This document shows positions 1 to 8,739 of a stretch of 64,000 nucleotides of DNA, piece after piece. Positions within the stretch are counted from its first letter, which is position 1. The number at the start of each line of letters is the position of its first letter. Source of the stretch: an uncultured Cedecea sp. (GTDB taxonomy: Bacteria; Pseudomonadota; Gammaproteobacteria; Enterobacterales; Enterobacteriaceae); assembly GCF_947498825.1 (NCBI RefSeq), contig NZ_CANMLV010000018.1, forward strand, positions 31,119 to 95,118, written 5' to 3'. Under the pieces are notes generated by a model. It had not been told where the DNA came from. It ran no database searches and saw only the letters and a list, made by a program, of their open reading frames with translations. The position numbers and the translations under genes are program-made.

Positions 1-1124
1 CTGAGGAAGGTGGTGTCATTCGCTGGCGCCGCCAGGCTACAGGTTTGCAGCCAGGTGCGCCAGGGGCGCAAGGTCTGAACGAGTTTATGCCGGGGCAGCG
101 GGCGCAGCAGCAGCGTACGGTAGAGCGGCGAAGGCTCAAGCCCGACCGTGTTTTCCAGCAAGATGCGCCAGTTTTCACCGCTCCAGCACTGATTATCCGC
201 GCCGGTAAAGATCAGGTCCAGTTCGTTAATGGCCTGCGCGCAGGTGATATCTGCCGCCGACTTTTCGTCCGGCAGTTGGACTGGCCAATGGCCGCTGCGG
301 CGATGCATAGCCGCAGCCAGGCCGTTGCCAGTTTCCTTTAACGTCGCCAGCGACTCGGTATCAACGAAAATAGTCTGCGAGCTGGAGCATGCCTGCTGGT
401 CGAAACGACAGATTTCATCCGCCAGCGCATCCAGTTGCCGGTCATCAACCGCCTCAGGAACCAGCCAGGAGAAACTGATTTTATGTCTCCATGGGATCCA
501 GCGACAGCCGCCGGGAAGCTGCTGGCGTATAGCGTTAAGCGCCGCATCGCCGCCCCATGCGGAAACCCCATCCGCATGCGCCATCAGAAGCGCAAGCTTA
601 TCGGTCGTTACCGGCAGGATGGCAAGGTAGTTAGCCAGCGTATTTGTCGCATCGCAGTCAAGAAAGGCCTGCAGCAGTTCATGGGTCAGCCCCTGTTCGC
701 TGGAGCTGGGACGCAGCCAGTTAATATTGCCCAGCAGCAGGCTTTCGACTATTGCCAGAAAAGGAAGCGACTCCGCATTGGCCGGGGTGATATGCAGCAC
801 TACGCCCAGCGGACGCCAGCTCTCGAAAGTCGGCTGTGATAAATTAAAACGGCGTAACGAGAAGGGGATTTCACCCAGTTCATGCTCAAGCTTGAAGCGC
901 AGCGCATCCGGCTGGCAGAACTGGCTCACTTCTTCCCGCATCACGGCATCAATCTGGGGTAAAAACGCGGTATCTTCCAAGCGTTTCACAAAACGTTCCG
1001 CACAGACAAACAGCGCATCCCCTGGCAGCGGCTGGCTCAGCGTGTCGTGCAGCGGCTCGGTCAGTTGGCTCAGCACCTGTTCGATCGTGGAGGAGGTATA
1101 CCATTTGCCATAAATAAAATACAT
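1..1124 (-). CDS. LuxC-like acyl-CoA (fatty acyl) reductase, C-terminus cut by window edge
   Basis: This is an open reading frame of 374 codons with no stop before the window's left edge. It resembles LuxC, the NAD(P)H-dependent reductase that converts an activated acyl group to an aldehyde through a cysteine thioester. The sequence around Cys246 reads QQACSSSQT, which matches the nucleophile motif of the LuxC/aldehyde-dehydrogenase fold. LuxC proteins are about 480 residues, so roughly the last 100 are missing. The ATG has an AAGGAAAG ribosome-binding site that lies inside the end of the upstream LuxE-like gene, whose stop is one base before this ATG, so the two are almost surely co-translated. 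No luciferase (luxAB) gene is visible. The product could be an aldehyde or alcohol for a secondary metabolite; the substrate cannot be read from the sequence. Confidence 0.75.
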   Translation of the reverse strand, partial: MYFIYGKWYTSSTIEQVLSQLTEPLHDTLSQPLPGDALFVCAERFVKRLEDTAFLPQIDAVMREEVSQFCQPDALRFKLEHELGEIPFSLRRFNLSQPTFESWRPLGVVLHITPANAESLPFLAIVESLLLGNINWLRPSSSEQGLTHELLQAFLDCDATNTLANYLAILPVTTDKLALLMAHADGVSAWGGDAALNAIRQQLPGGCRWIPWRHKISFSWLVPEAVDDRQLDALADEICRFDQQACSSSQTIFVDTESLATLKETGNGLAAAMHRRSGHWPVQLPDEKSAADITCAQAINELDLIFTGADNQCWSGENWRILLENTVGLEPSPLYRTLLLRPLPRHKLVQTLRPWRTWLQTCSLAAPANDTTFL

Positions 1125-1125
1125 A

Positions 1126-2253
1126 TTACTTTCCTTGTATTAATTCCGAGGCCGCCAGTGCACAACTCCGGGCCTGATGCTGGCTGGCGCGGCCGAGCAG
1201 TTCAAACCAGTCTGTCTGCACTCCACACCCACATTCGCGGGCGCGATGCAGAATGGCTAAATCGCTCATCACGATGCTGTGGGCCGGGCTTGAGGTAATA
1301 TATGGCGAGACAAACTGCAAAAACCCCCGTTCGCCGTAGCCTTTAATCTCAAACGTGCGGGTATCGCGGATCCAGGCTCTGGCGTATACCGGGATATGAA
1401 AGTGGTGATGGGTACACTCGACATAAGGAACGCAGTGCTCAACGGAGCCGTAACCGTCCCGGCAGCATTCGTCAGGCAGCCCTAACTGTTCGCCAAGCCG
1501 TGCGTACAGCATTGCCTTCGGTATTTCTTTATCCGCATGCGTTTTCCAGCCGCCGCCGAAAAACGTTAACGACCCCGGTGGCAGGGTAAGCGGCGGCAAA
1601 TTCATATCGCGCATTCTTTCAAGAACAAACCACATAAAGGCGGGGAAGCCGAAAATACGTACCGGCGCGTCATCCTGCGCGAAAGCTTGCAATGCCAGGA
1701 TCACACCGAATGGATCGAACTCATGGCCTTTTCCGGTGTTACGCAGGGCATAAAAGACCTTTTTGACCGGCGCATATTTGCACAGAAATTGATCGGTATA
1801 AGCCGTACCTAACGTAATGGTTTCAAAGGGTTCGTAACTTAGCAGGAGATAATTACAGGGCGCGTCTGGCGTATCCCACTCGTAGTGGCGAAAAATATGG
1901 TCGACCATGCCTTGTGCGGCCGTAATACTACGATCGTCAAAACGCATGCGGCTTTTTTGCCCGCTGGTGTCTGAGGACGTCAGCTCCAGCGCATCCTGGC
2001 CCGTGCTGCTGAGCAAAAGATGGTGCTTGAAGTAATTAGCAAATATTGGCGGCAGATCGCCCCATGAACCCAGCTGCGGATTGTCCGGGTTAATACGGTG
2101 ATGGATTAACCATTGCGCGTAGCCCGGCGTATTCTCAACATGGAAAGAGACGACCTCCAGCATCGCATTATGGAACAACCGCTCACTCATTGCATCGCAC
2201 TGATACGGGCGAGTGAGCGCGCACAGCTCATCGACGGCAGGAACGGATATCAC
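1126..2253 (-). CDS. LuxE-like acyl-protein synthetase / acyltransferase
   Basis: A 375-residue protein, the usual LuxE length. LuxE-type enzymes activate a fatty acid with ATP and hand the acyl group to LuxC. A serine/threonine-glycine-rich adenylate-type motif (TSSDTSGQKS) lies near residue 90, and the family-typical GGGWK motif (FFGGGWKTHADKE) lies in the middle of the chain. It is immediately upstream of the LuxC-like gene and downstream of the broken MFS transporter, so the three may once have formed an operon for making and exporting a small acyl-derived product. Lux genes in luminous bacteria come with luxAB and luxD, which are not seen here. Assignment to the LuxE/PaaK-like adenylating superfamily is fairly firm; the substrate is unknown. 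Confidence 0.75.
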   Translation of the reverse strand: MISVPAVDELCALTRPYQCDAMSERLFHNAMLEVVSFHVENTPGYAQWLIHHRINPDNPQLGSWGDLPPIFANYFKHHLLLSSTGQDALELTSSDTSGQKSRMRFDDRSITAAQGMVDHIFRHYEWDTPDAPCNYLLLSYEPFETITLGTAYTDQFLCKYAPVKKVFYALRNTGKGHEFDPFGVILALQAFAQDDAPVRIFGFPAFMWFVLERMRDMNLPPLTLPPGSLTFFGGGWKTHADKEIPKAMLYARLGEQLGLPDECCRDGYGSVEHCVPYVECTHHHFHIPVYARAWIRDTRTFEIKGYGERGFLQFVSPYITSSPAHSIVMSDLAILHRARECGCGVQTDWFELLGRASQHQARSCALAASELIQGK

Positions 2254-2292
2254 GTTATATTTTCCTTAATAGTTTTTACGTCCATTTGATAA

Positions 2293-2853
2293 TCAGAGGT
2301 TAGCTGACTCAGCAACAACTGAATTGTTCTTTTTATCACTTAGCAAATTAATAATAAGAAAAGGCGCAAAGCCCGCTGGAATGGCAACAGCAATAATGTA
2401 GCTGCTCAGACTATCGCCTGCCCCTGCCATCGCCAGCAGAGAACCACCTATACTGAATACGCTGACCGACACCATTCCCAGCATGGCAGAAATTGCGCCA
2501 AGGCCGTGCGAACAGGAAAAGAGTGTAATTCTGTATAGTGTGGCGTTACAAATGCCAAAACCGAAAGCATAAACAGACATTCCAACAATGAGCACAAAGA
2601 CATTGTTAAACAGCAATGTTAAGGATGAGTGACAATATTAAACCAAAGAAAACCGGGAAGGCGGAAAGTAATAACAGGCGCTCAATTTTAAACTTTTCGG
2701 CAATAAAATTGAGCGTAATATTACCTGCAATTATCGCCCCGAAAATCGGCAGTTGCCACAGAGCGTAATGCAGCTTGCTCAGGCCTAAGTTATGCATCAG
2801 CAGCAGCGGCGAAAGCGCAATCCAGGCCATTAGCGGTAATTGTTGCCACGCGT
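2293..2853 (-). pseudogene. MFS (MdfA/Cmr-like) efflux transporter remnant, truncated and frameshifted
   Basis: Two overlapping minus-strand frames (about 2606-2853 and 2293-2616) together give a hydrophobic C-terminal half of a major facilitator. The stretch MAWIALSPLLLMHNLG followed by ALWQLPIFGAIIAGN resembles the corresponding part of MdfA-type drug/proton antiporters. A single-base shift near 2606-2616 separates the two frames; removing one base would join the helix NIAV to LLFNNVFVLIVG. The N-terminal half is missing because the sequence switches to Tn3-family transposase at about 2853. The gene is 39 bp upstream of the LuxE-like gene on the same strand. It is probably non-functional. 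The substrate and exact subfamily are uncertain. Confidence 0.6.
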
Positions 2854-2854
2854 T

Positions 2855-4099
2855 GAGTTGCCTGAACTGATACTGGAAATCGATGCCCGGACACATTTCA
2901 CCGGTGCCTTTACCCATTCATCAGAGCAAAGCTCCCGCGTCTCGGACCTGAATATCAGCATCTGCGCCATGCTGATGGCAGAAGCCTGTAACACCGGCCC
3001 GGAGCCCTTTATACGTAACGATGTCGCAGCACTGAAGCGTGACCGCTTGACCTGGACAGACAGTAATTACATCAGGGATGAAACGATTCGGGCAGCCAAC
3101 GTCATTCTGGTCGCAGCACAAAGTGGCCTTCCCCTGGCGAACATCTGGGGTGGTGGCGAGGTGGCGTCAGCCGATGGTATGCGATTTGTTGTTCCTGTGC
3201 GCACGGTACATGCCGGCCCCAACCCTAAATACTTCAAAGAAGGACGTGGGGTTACATGGTACAACCTGATATCTGACCAGTATTCGGGGATAAACGACAT
3301 CGTTGTTCCAGGAACGCTCAGGGATAGCCTGGTCATCCTGGCTGTCGTTCTGGAGCAGCAAACGGATCAAATGCCATACCAGATAATGACCGATACGGGG
3401 GCATACAGCGATGTTATTTTCGGGCTTTTCCGCCTGCTGGGATATCGTTTTTGTCCAAGGATCGTGGACACGGGGGGAGCCAGATTCTGGCGCACCGACC
3501 CTAAAGCAGATTACGGCCCGTTTAACGCGATATCTTCGCATCGCCTGAATTTTGGGAAAAAAACGGAGCCGCACTGGGATGATATTCTGCGGCTGATTGC
3601 GTCCCTCAAACTTGGACGACTGAACGTCATGTCCATCATGAAAACACTGCAAACGGGCGACAGGCCAACCAGTCTGGCGCAGGCTATAGCCGAAATAGGT
3701 CGCGCCGATAAAACTATCCATATGCTGACTTACCTCGACGATGAAAATAAACGGCGAAGAACATTGCAACAACTCAACCGTGGAGAGGGTCGCCACGCAG
3801 TGGCCAGAAATGTCTTTCATGGTAAACGGGGAGAACTGAGACAGGCTTACCGTGAAGGGCAGGAAGATCAGTTAGGATCGTTAGGTCTGGTGCTCAATAT
3901 TATTGTTCTGTGGAACACGATTTACATGGATGCCGCAATTCAGCAGCTCAGGCATGAAGGTTATCCGGTTCAGGATGAAGACGTTGAAAAACTGTCCCCG
4001 TTGCTGTGCGGACATATCAATATGCAGGGGCGTTATTCCTTTACGGTGCCGGAATCCGTTAGTAAGGGTGAGTTGAGAGCTTTCAATGAAGAACTGTAA
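2855..4099 (+). pseudogene. Tn3-family transposase TnpA, 3' fragment
   Basis: The frame encodes about 415 residues of the C-terminal catalytic part of a Tn3-family TnpA; full proteins are near 1000 residues. Recognisable blocks are LPELILEIDARTHFTGAF at the start, an aspartate in GGEVASADGMRF, a second in IMTDTGAYSDVIFGLFRLLG, and a glutamate-rich segment before QLGSLGLVLNIIVLWNT, in line with the DDE catalytic triad. The 5' part is gone, and upstream sequence is an MFS transporter on the other strand, so this is a deletion or insertion junction. The 38-bp terminal inverted repeat follows the stop by 39 bp. No resolvase is seen. It cannot transpose by itself. Confidence 0.85.
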
Positions 4100-4138
4100 T
4101 TTGTTGATTGGTATGTTAATGGCCATTTAAATTGACCG

Positions 4139-4176
4139 CTTAACGGTGTTTACTGTTCCGTTGCTCCCCAAACCCC
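4139..4176 (+). repeat. Tn3-family 38-bp terminal inverted repeat (right end)
   Basis: Read on the minus strand the element begins GGGGTTTGGGGAGC, has GGAACAG in the middle and ends ACCGTTAAG. It aligns with the Tn3 terminal repeat, which begins GGGGTCTGACGC and ends ACGTTAAG, over exactly 38 bp. It marks the outer end of the transposon whose transposase fragment lies to its left. The matching left end is not in the window. Confidence 0.85.
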
Positions 4177-4224
4177 AGTTATCACGGCCTGGCGGTAACG
4201 AATTACTTCAGGGAAAGAGCTAAC

Positions 4225-5049
4225 ATGTCCATAACCATCAGCGTCCTGCTGGAAAACCGACTTAAGCCCGGATCTAAAAATTTGCTGCGTGCTAAAGCCG
4301 GACTTAGTCTGTTGATCCAGGATGAAAATGATTCAATTCTGTTTGATACCGGCCCTGATGATAGCTTCATGCATAATGCAGGTTTAATGGGAGTCGATTT
4401 GACAAACCTTACCGCATCTGTACTTTCCCACGGTCACTATGACCATTGTGGCGGTGTTCCGTGGATACCTGACACATGTCGGATAATATGCCATCCAATG
4501 GTGGCGAATGAGCGCTACTCGGCAGTAAGGTTTCCAGGCTATACCGCCAGAATTAAAAAATTGTCGATACAGAATAATTTTTCACGTTTTCGCATGGAGT
4601 ACAGCAGTACCCCACTACATATCGGGGAACGTTTTATGTGGTCAGGAGAGATCCCTGTAGCCAAACCGCGTGCTTACGGTGTAATCGGTCATAAGAATAC
4701 GAAAGCGGATTATGTAAAAGATGAGGGGGTTTTAATTTATAAATCCGACTTTGGGCTGATCATTTTTATCGGTTGTGGTCATCGTGGGTTGATTGATATC
4801 GTACGTCACTGCCAGAATATAACCGGGATAAATCATATTCATGCCATTTTCGGTGGTTTTCATCTGCGCTGTGCATCCCCCCTAAGGCTCTGGAAGGTAA
4901 GACAGTTTCTACACCTTCACAAACCAGATAAAATAATGGGTTGTCATTGTACTGGTAAATGGGCCGCTTGTGGTTGCCGGAAGCAGTCTCTCCGGCAACA
5001 GGTGATGTTTATGGGGTCCGCTTGGAAAACGGAAAATATCCCACGTTAA
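4225..5049 (+). CDS. Metallo-beta-lactamase-fold hydrolase
   Basis: A 274-residue protein of the MBL-fold superfamily. The zinc-binding HxHxDH motif is visible as SHGHYDHCGG around residues 69-78; a GCGHRG motif about 110 residues later supplies a further metal histidine, and GGFHL another. Within the superfamily it resembles the dihydropteridine-phosphate synthase-like or quorum-lactonase-like group more than true beta-lactamases, because it lacks a clear secretion signal. The substrate is unknown. It starts 48 bp outside the Tn3 terminal repeat, so it belongs to the DNA next to the transposon rather than inside it. No partner gene is obvious. Confidence 0.75.
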   Translation: MSITISVLLENRLKPGSKNLLRAKAGLSLLIQDENDSILFDTGPDDSFMHNAGLMGVDLTNLTASVLSHGHYDHCGGVPWIPDTCRIICHPMVANERYSAVRFPGYTARIKKLSIQNNFSRFRMEYSSTPLHIGERFMWSGEIPVAKPRAYGVIGHKNTKADYVKDEGVLIYKSDFGLIIFIGCGHRGLIDIVRHCQNITGINHIHAIFGGFHLRCASPLRLWKVRQFLHLHKPDKIMGCHCTGKWAACGCRKQSLRQQVMFMGSAWKTENIPR

Positions 5050-5124
5050 TTTTCTTACACTTGGGCTTCAGACCTCGCGCAAGACCGATACTGACCAGGA
5101 AAGCATCGATACGTTTTCTAATTT

Positions 5125-5409
5125 TTACAGTAAATGTCGTTTATGGTTCATCTGTTGATGCAAAATACGTGCAATCAAAATATCTGTATCACGAACCCTG
5201 TAAAAAATGGTGTGTAGCTGAAATTCAATGCGCATAACGCCGGAAATGACATGATAATCCCGTCCCATATCTGGCATTCCGGCCAGTGTTTCGAGAAATT
5301 CTTCAAGTGCATCTGTATAGAGGTCAGCCTGTGCCTCTCCAAATGTTAAGAGCGTATAATCATAAATTCCGGCGAAGTCGTCTGCTGCGCGTTCGGTGAG
5401 TTTATACAC
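5125..5409 (-). CDS. parE: ParE/RelE-family toxin
   Basis: A 94-residue protein if started at GTG 5409, whose codons overlap the antitoxin stop (GTGTATAA). The resulting start, VYKLTERAADDFAGIYDYT, is the standard ParE N-terminus. A longer frame begins at 5436 but has no better ribosome site. The middle GMPDMGRDYHVISGVMRIEF and the C-terminal block LIARILHQQM match ParE toxins, which poison DNA gyrase, although some family members act as ribosome-dependent nucleases. It forms an operon with the antitoxin gene upstream and would act as a plasmid addiction module, probably autoregulated by the antitoxin. Confidence 0.85.
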   Translation of the reverse strand: MYKLTERAADDFAGIYDYTLLTFGEAQADLYTDALEEFLETLAGMPDMGRDYHVISGVMRIEFQLHTIFYRVRDTDILIARILHQQMNHKRHLL

Positions 5410-5644
5410 GATGTTTGTTTTTTCTTTGTGCTGCAATTTCCCTCAATGAAAGAGAGCTTTCACCGCTTTCTAGTCCGGCAATAACAGCCAGGCGAACAAC
5501 CTCATCGTTTGCTTCCTGTTGTTCCAGCAATCGCAGGGCTGAGCGCATCACTTCACTCGTAGAGCCGTAGCGACCACTCTCTATTAATCGACTGATAAAC
5601 GAATCGAGTTGCTCACCAATCGTCACGCTTGTTGTTCTTGCCAT
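5402..5644 (-). CDS. parD: ParD-family antitoxin (ribbon-helix-helix)
   Basis: An 80-residue antitoxin starting at ATG 5644, which is preceded by a strong GGAGG site; an in-frame start 27 bases upstream has none. The N-terminus MARTTSVTIGEQLDSFI is a ribbon-helix-helix DNA-binding domain, followed by a helix typical of CC2985-type ParD (SGRYGSTSEVMRSALRLLE). The C-terminal tail would wrap the toxin. The stop overlaps the toxin start by 8 bases, so the pair is translationally coupled. The RHH domain is expected to repress the shared promoter just upstream of 5650. Confidence 0.87.
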   Translation of the reverse strand: MARTTSVTIGEQLDSFISRLIESGRYGSTSEVMRSALRLLEQQEANDEVVRLAVIAGLESGESSLSLREIAAQRKNKHRV

Positions 5645-5843
5645 AATGCCTCCTGTGTTAACTATTAACACAAATAATAGAAATACTGGCCCCTAGTGTC
5701 AACGACAGGGTTTGTCGCTGGAACCCTGGATGAAAATTGGCGAACAGTGTGCAGTCAGTTATTTGAAGACCGCATTAAGGCGGCTGCCAGTGAGGAGTAT
5801 TTTTCTCGTGCGCTAATATGCCGCCTTAACAGGCGGCATTGGA

Positions 5844-6011
5844 TTATGCTTTTCTTCCCAGATGCCACTCCTCAGCCATTACTATCGCTGCAGCTAAAAA
5901 AAACATCAGCATGGACTGAAAATTGGGGCTATCAAACCAGATACTATATGCGGTGAGCATCTCTGATCCGTTTTGCGAATTTATAATGGAATGCAGGAAA
6001 TAATTTTTCAT
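5844..6011 (-). CDS. Small hypothetical protein (55 aa)
   Basis: A 55-codon frame with an AGGATAAAG ribosome site 7 bases before ATG 6011. It encodes a protein with a hydrophobic helix near the C-terminus (MLMFFLAAAIVMAEEW). The stop is followed by an inverted repeat at 5818-5839 (GCCGCCTTAACAGGCGGC) that could end transcription, though no clean T-run follows on this strand. I recognise no family. The position between a toxin-antitoxin pair and the replicon is compatible with another small plasmid-maintenance gene, but that is a guess. Confidence 0.4.
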   Translation of the reverse strand: MKNYFLHSIINSQNGSEMLTAYSIWFDSPNFQSMLMFFLAAAIVMAEEWHLGRKA

Positions 6012-6039
6012 TGCTTTATCCTCGTGTCATGTAACAGTT

Positions 6040-6600
6040 GCAGGAAATAATATTTTACCTCCACACAATGGGAGGTCGAAGTCTTCGGCTGCCATATATT
6101 TAAATGCCGCATCGCGGCATAAAGGTGCCAGCCGATGTTGAATGTTTCTCTGTTGGTCAGTGGCGCCGTCGCCCGGCATCGCCGGTTCCGTTCTGACAGG
6201 TTTCACCTGTCCACCCCCTCACCCTGCTAAAGCCAACCCTACTAAAAGCGACAAAATAGCCTCTTTACGCGGTCGGAGTGGTCACAACAAGGCTTTGCCG
6301 CAGTTGTGGCGTATCTCCGCGTTAGCAGGCCGTGAGGGCTGCTTACGAGCGTGTACCCAAACCTTCCAGCACCACTTCTCACAGCAACACCCAACCTCAT
6401 TAGTTACAACACTCACTATAAAGCCACACAGTTCCGGGCCAGAGGCCCGGGGCGGCGCGGCTTTTCAGTGGGTCGGGGTGAGCAGAGAAGCTGCCGATGT
6501 GCACGGATAAAGTCTGGATTAATTTCGTATGCTGTAACTAAATATGCCGTCCGTCGGGCCCGTCGCGTAGCGATGGGAGGTACCTAATTCCCTTTACCGA
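6040..6600. other. Gene-poor region downstream of the RepFIIA origin
   Basis: No convincing gene. The only sizeable frame (6142-6510 on +) has the amino-acid make-up of non-coding DNA. The stretch contains a GC-rich inverted repeat around 6437-6452 (GGGCCAGAGGCCC). It corresponds in position to the poorly conserved sequence beyond oriR in other RepFIIA plasmids. Confidence 0.4.
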
Positions 6601-7003
6601 ACCGGCGCGAACCAGGGTTCGCTGCAAGGGCGGGCATTATATGAGTCTGTCCACAGGGCAGACGGCGAACAGGTTTTCTTTTTATATGAATAAAAGATAA
6701 AGGTCTTTAAAAGAAGAACAGAGCTGTTGTTTAAAAGAAACCACGCACTTTAAAAACTCAGCGCCTGGCGGCTTACTCGCATATCGGTTGTAACCTTATG
6801 GAAAGTTCCCTTGCAGTTAACTGTGGGTAACTCAAAACAACAGAAATAAGAGACAAGAGCAGGGAATATTACGGCCATAATGACCATCAGGATTTGAAGG
6901 GGTTAGCGAAAAACATTGCTGAGTTGTGCGTAAAGTGACCGTTCCGGTATGACAGACGTACGAAATCCTCCGGCGGCAACCGGATTTTCAGAAAAACAAA
7001 GGG
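6601..7003. other. RepFIIA-type replication origin region (oriR and the cis element)
   Basis: In RepFIIA replicons the origin lies directly downstream of repA, separated by the cis element where repA transcription ends and RepA loads. Here the 400 bp after the repA stop hold no gene. A DnaA-box-like sequence, TTACCCACA on the minus strand (6822-6830), differs by one base from the consensus TTATCCACA. A/T-rich stretches at 6675-6750 could be the melting region. The assignment rests mainly on position. Confidence 0.65.
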
Positions 7004-7867
7004 CTAGGAAGGAACGATATTCAGTCGGGTGTAGTTATTGCCGCGCGACAGCAGCATACGCTCTTTAACGCGTCGCTCCAGTTCACGCTTCATTGCGTCA
7101 AGACCACCGGTAAAACGCCCGCTGGCGCATTCTCGCGTCAGCTGCTGCTTCACCAGAGTGACGATATCCTGTCGGAGCCTGTCTTTATCCCGTCGCGCCC
7201 GGGCGCGTTTAAGTCCGTGTGCTTTACGTTCGGACTGGTAGCTGCGGAATCGCTCGCGCACAAAACGCCAGGATTTGGCTATCAGTTCATCGATTCCAAG
7301 AGGCTCCAGGTTCTGCTTTTTGCGTTGCTGATTTTCCCACTCGACACGGCTGCGGCGGGCGGCCAGTACAGCAACATCAGAGACATCAATCGCGGAGAAC
7401 AGTGCCGGCGTAAAGGTGATGTCGGTCGGGATATTGCAGCCAATCTGCGGGTCATATTCCGTCTCATAGGTGATGAGGCCCAGCTCCGCCATAAACTTCA
7501 GCGCCCGAGTAGCACGGGTGATGGAGAGATTACCGTTTTTCGACTCTGTGGCCAGCCCGCACTCGATAGCCAAATTGGTGATAGAGCGCTGAACACGATT
7601 AGCCAGGGGGTCATAATGAAAGCACATTCCCTGCAGCAGAGCATCGATGGCGCGACGACGCAAAAGCGGCGGCATACGGTGACGCTGGCCCAGGGAACGA
7701 ACAAACGCCACATGGATGGAGAAGTCAAAACGGGAGGTGAATCCCTCGGTTTTTTCCATCAGTTTACGGCAGAACGGCAGGGTCTTTTTTCCCTCTCGCG
7801 GAGTGAATTCCGGATTCGGGTTTTTGACCTGTCGGTAGTGAGAGAGCGGGGTCTGAGTGTCAGCCAT
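7004..7867 (-). CDS. repA: RepA, replication initiator of IncFII (RepFIIA) family
   Basis: A 287-residue RepA of the usual length. The N-terminus [20 protein letters not shown], then [42 protein letters not shown] and the basic C-terminal region are characteristic of IncFII RepA. The protein binds oriR in cis just downstream and starts replication with host DnaA. Its start codon overlaps the leader peptide tap by 8 bases, so translation depends on tap and is blocked by CopA antisense RNA. Its transcription is repressed by CopB. Confidence 0.95.
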   Translation of the reverse strand: MADTQTPLSHYRQVKNPNPEFTPREGKKTLPFCRKLMEKTEGFTSRFDFSIHVAFVRSLGQRHRMPPLLRRRAIDALLQGMCFHYDPLANRVQRSITNLAIECGLATESKNGNLSITRATRALKFMAELGLITYETEYDPQIGCNIPTDITFTPALFSAIDVSDVAVLAARRSRVEWENQQRKKQNLEPLGIDELIAKSWRFVRERFRSYQSERKAHGLKRARARRDKDRLRQDIVTLVKQQLTRECASGRFTGGLDAMKRELERRVKERMLLSRGNNYTRLNIVPS

Positions 7868-7934
7868 GCCTTCCTGCGCTTACAATGCACGGAAGGAGTG
7901 ATGCACACAGAAGGTATTGAACTTTTCTGAGCAT
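7860..7934 (-). CDS. tap: Tap, RepA leader peptide (24 aa)
   Basis: ATG 7934 opens a 24-codon frame ([20 protein letters not shown] and four more residues). Its TGA lies within the first codons of repA (ATGGCTGA, 8-base overlap). In R1/R100 this leader peptide must be translated for repA translation to start, which gives CopA its target. Size, position and overlap match that model exactly. Confidence 0.85.
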   Translation of the reverse strand: MLRKVQYLLCASLLPCIVSAGRHG

Positions 7935-7944
7935 GAATCTATAC

Positions 7945-8040
7945 TCCCCGTATAGCTTCTTTGTTGGCTATACAGTTTAAGTAGGCCCCGTTAATCTTCC
8001 GACTCGCCAAAGTTAAGAAAGATTATCGGGGTTTTTGCTT
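7945..8040 (+). ncRNA. copA: CopA (RNAI) antisense RNA controlling repA
   Basis: The + strand carries the typical CopA stem-loop and terminator: CCCCG at 7986-7990 and TTAATCTTCC pair with GAAAGATTATCGGGG ending at 8031, and GTTTTTGCTTTT follows. The loop holds CGCCAAAG, whose complement UUGGCG is the kissing-loop (YUNR-type) sequence of CopT. The RNA is complementary to the tap/repA leader. The 5' end is only approximate. Confidence 0.85.
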
Positions 8041-8163
8041 TTCTGGCTCCGGGTAGACACCTCATCAGAACCAGTTCCCTGCCACCTTATGGCGTGGCCA
8101 GCCAGGAATTCTTAACACAAACAGCAATCTATCATTCAAAGGTCATTCGATCAAGGAATGTGA

Positions 8164-8406
8164 CTAGTCACATAAAAGTTCTCGCTCGATAAGCAGCTCT
8201 ATTGCTTCTGCTTGAGTAAGCCCGTTCTCCTGGCAAAATGCGTCCAGTTTTTCTTTATGTGAATTGCCTATGAACACATTCAGTGGTTTGTGAGTCTCCC
8301 TTTTACGGGATACCGAACGCATTTTCCGTTCGCTTACACTGAGTGGAGTACCTTTCCGGTAAGCGCGTTTCGATGAGGAAGTTACTGATTTTTCTGACTG
8401 CGACAC
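8164..8406 (-). CDS. copB: CopB (RepA2), transcriptional repressor of repA
   Basis: An 80-residue basic protein if started at GTG 8406, giving VSQSEKSVTSSSKRAYRKG, which aligns with CopB of R1 (MSQTENAVTSSSGAKRAYRKG). A GGGAG site precedes the GTG by 5 bases; an ATG at 8436 would add ten residues that CopB proteins lack. The C-terminal ENGLTQAEAIELLIERE is conserved. CopB represses the repA promoter, and together with CopA it sets plasmid copy number. It lies in the usual place upstream of tap and repA. Confidence 0.85.
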   Translation of the reverse strand: MSQSEKSVTSSSKRAYRKGTPLSVSERKMRSVSRKRETHKPLNVFIGNSHKEKLDAFCQENGLTQAEAIELLIERELLCD

Positions 8407-8621
8407 CTCTGCTCCCTCAAAGAAAAACACACACATTCCAGGAGAGTACTACAGATTGTTGAAATCAGCGACTGACTTATTTAAGAAAAAATGTGTTGGC
8501 GCACAGTTCTCTGTAAAAATACTGTTCACAAGTCAAATATGTTATTTAAAAAACGGGTAGTTAAAAAAAAATAACATTCATACAACGTAGCGATATACAA
8601 CCAAATTAGCCCATGTACTCT

Positions 8622-8738
8622 TTATGGAATATGTGAGATTGGTATAACCCTGCGTGCTCGAATACTTCTGATAAGGCTCATATACAGCAGACTGACGGCA
8701 ATAGTGATGCTTCCTGTTACTATCAGAACAACTTCCAT
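8622..8738 (-). CDS. Possible small membrane peptide (38 aa)
   Basis: A 38-codon frame with a single hydrophobic helix at the N-terminus (VVLIVTGSITIAVSLLYMSL) followed by an arginine-rich tail (IRSIRARR). That layout is common in real small membrane proteins. The ribosome site is weak, which lowers confidence. It is not a recognisable Hok-type toxin. It sits between copB and finO, where other F plasmids carry poorly conserved genes. Confidence 0.3.
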   Translation of the reverse strand: MEVVLIVTGSITIAVSLLYMSLIRSIRARRVIPISHIP

Positions 8739-8739
8739 T

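Noticed and set aside
1..2253. Full lux bioluminescence operon
   Set aside because: Only LuxC- and LuxE-like genes are present; luxA, luxB and luxD are not seen and the flanking gene is a transporter.
6142..6510. 122-codon + strand frame downstream of oriR
   Set aside because: Composition is unlike a protein, with no ribosome site and no family likeness; it lies in the known non-coding part of RepFIIA replicons.
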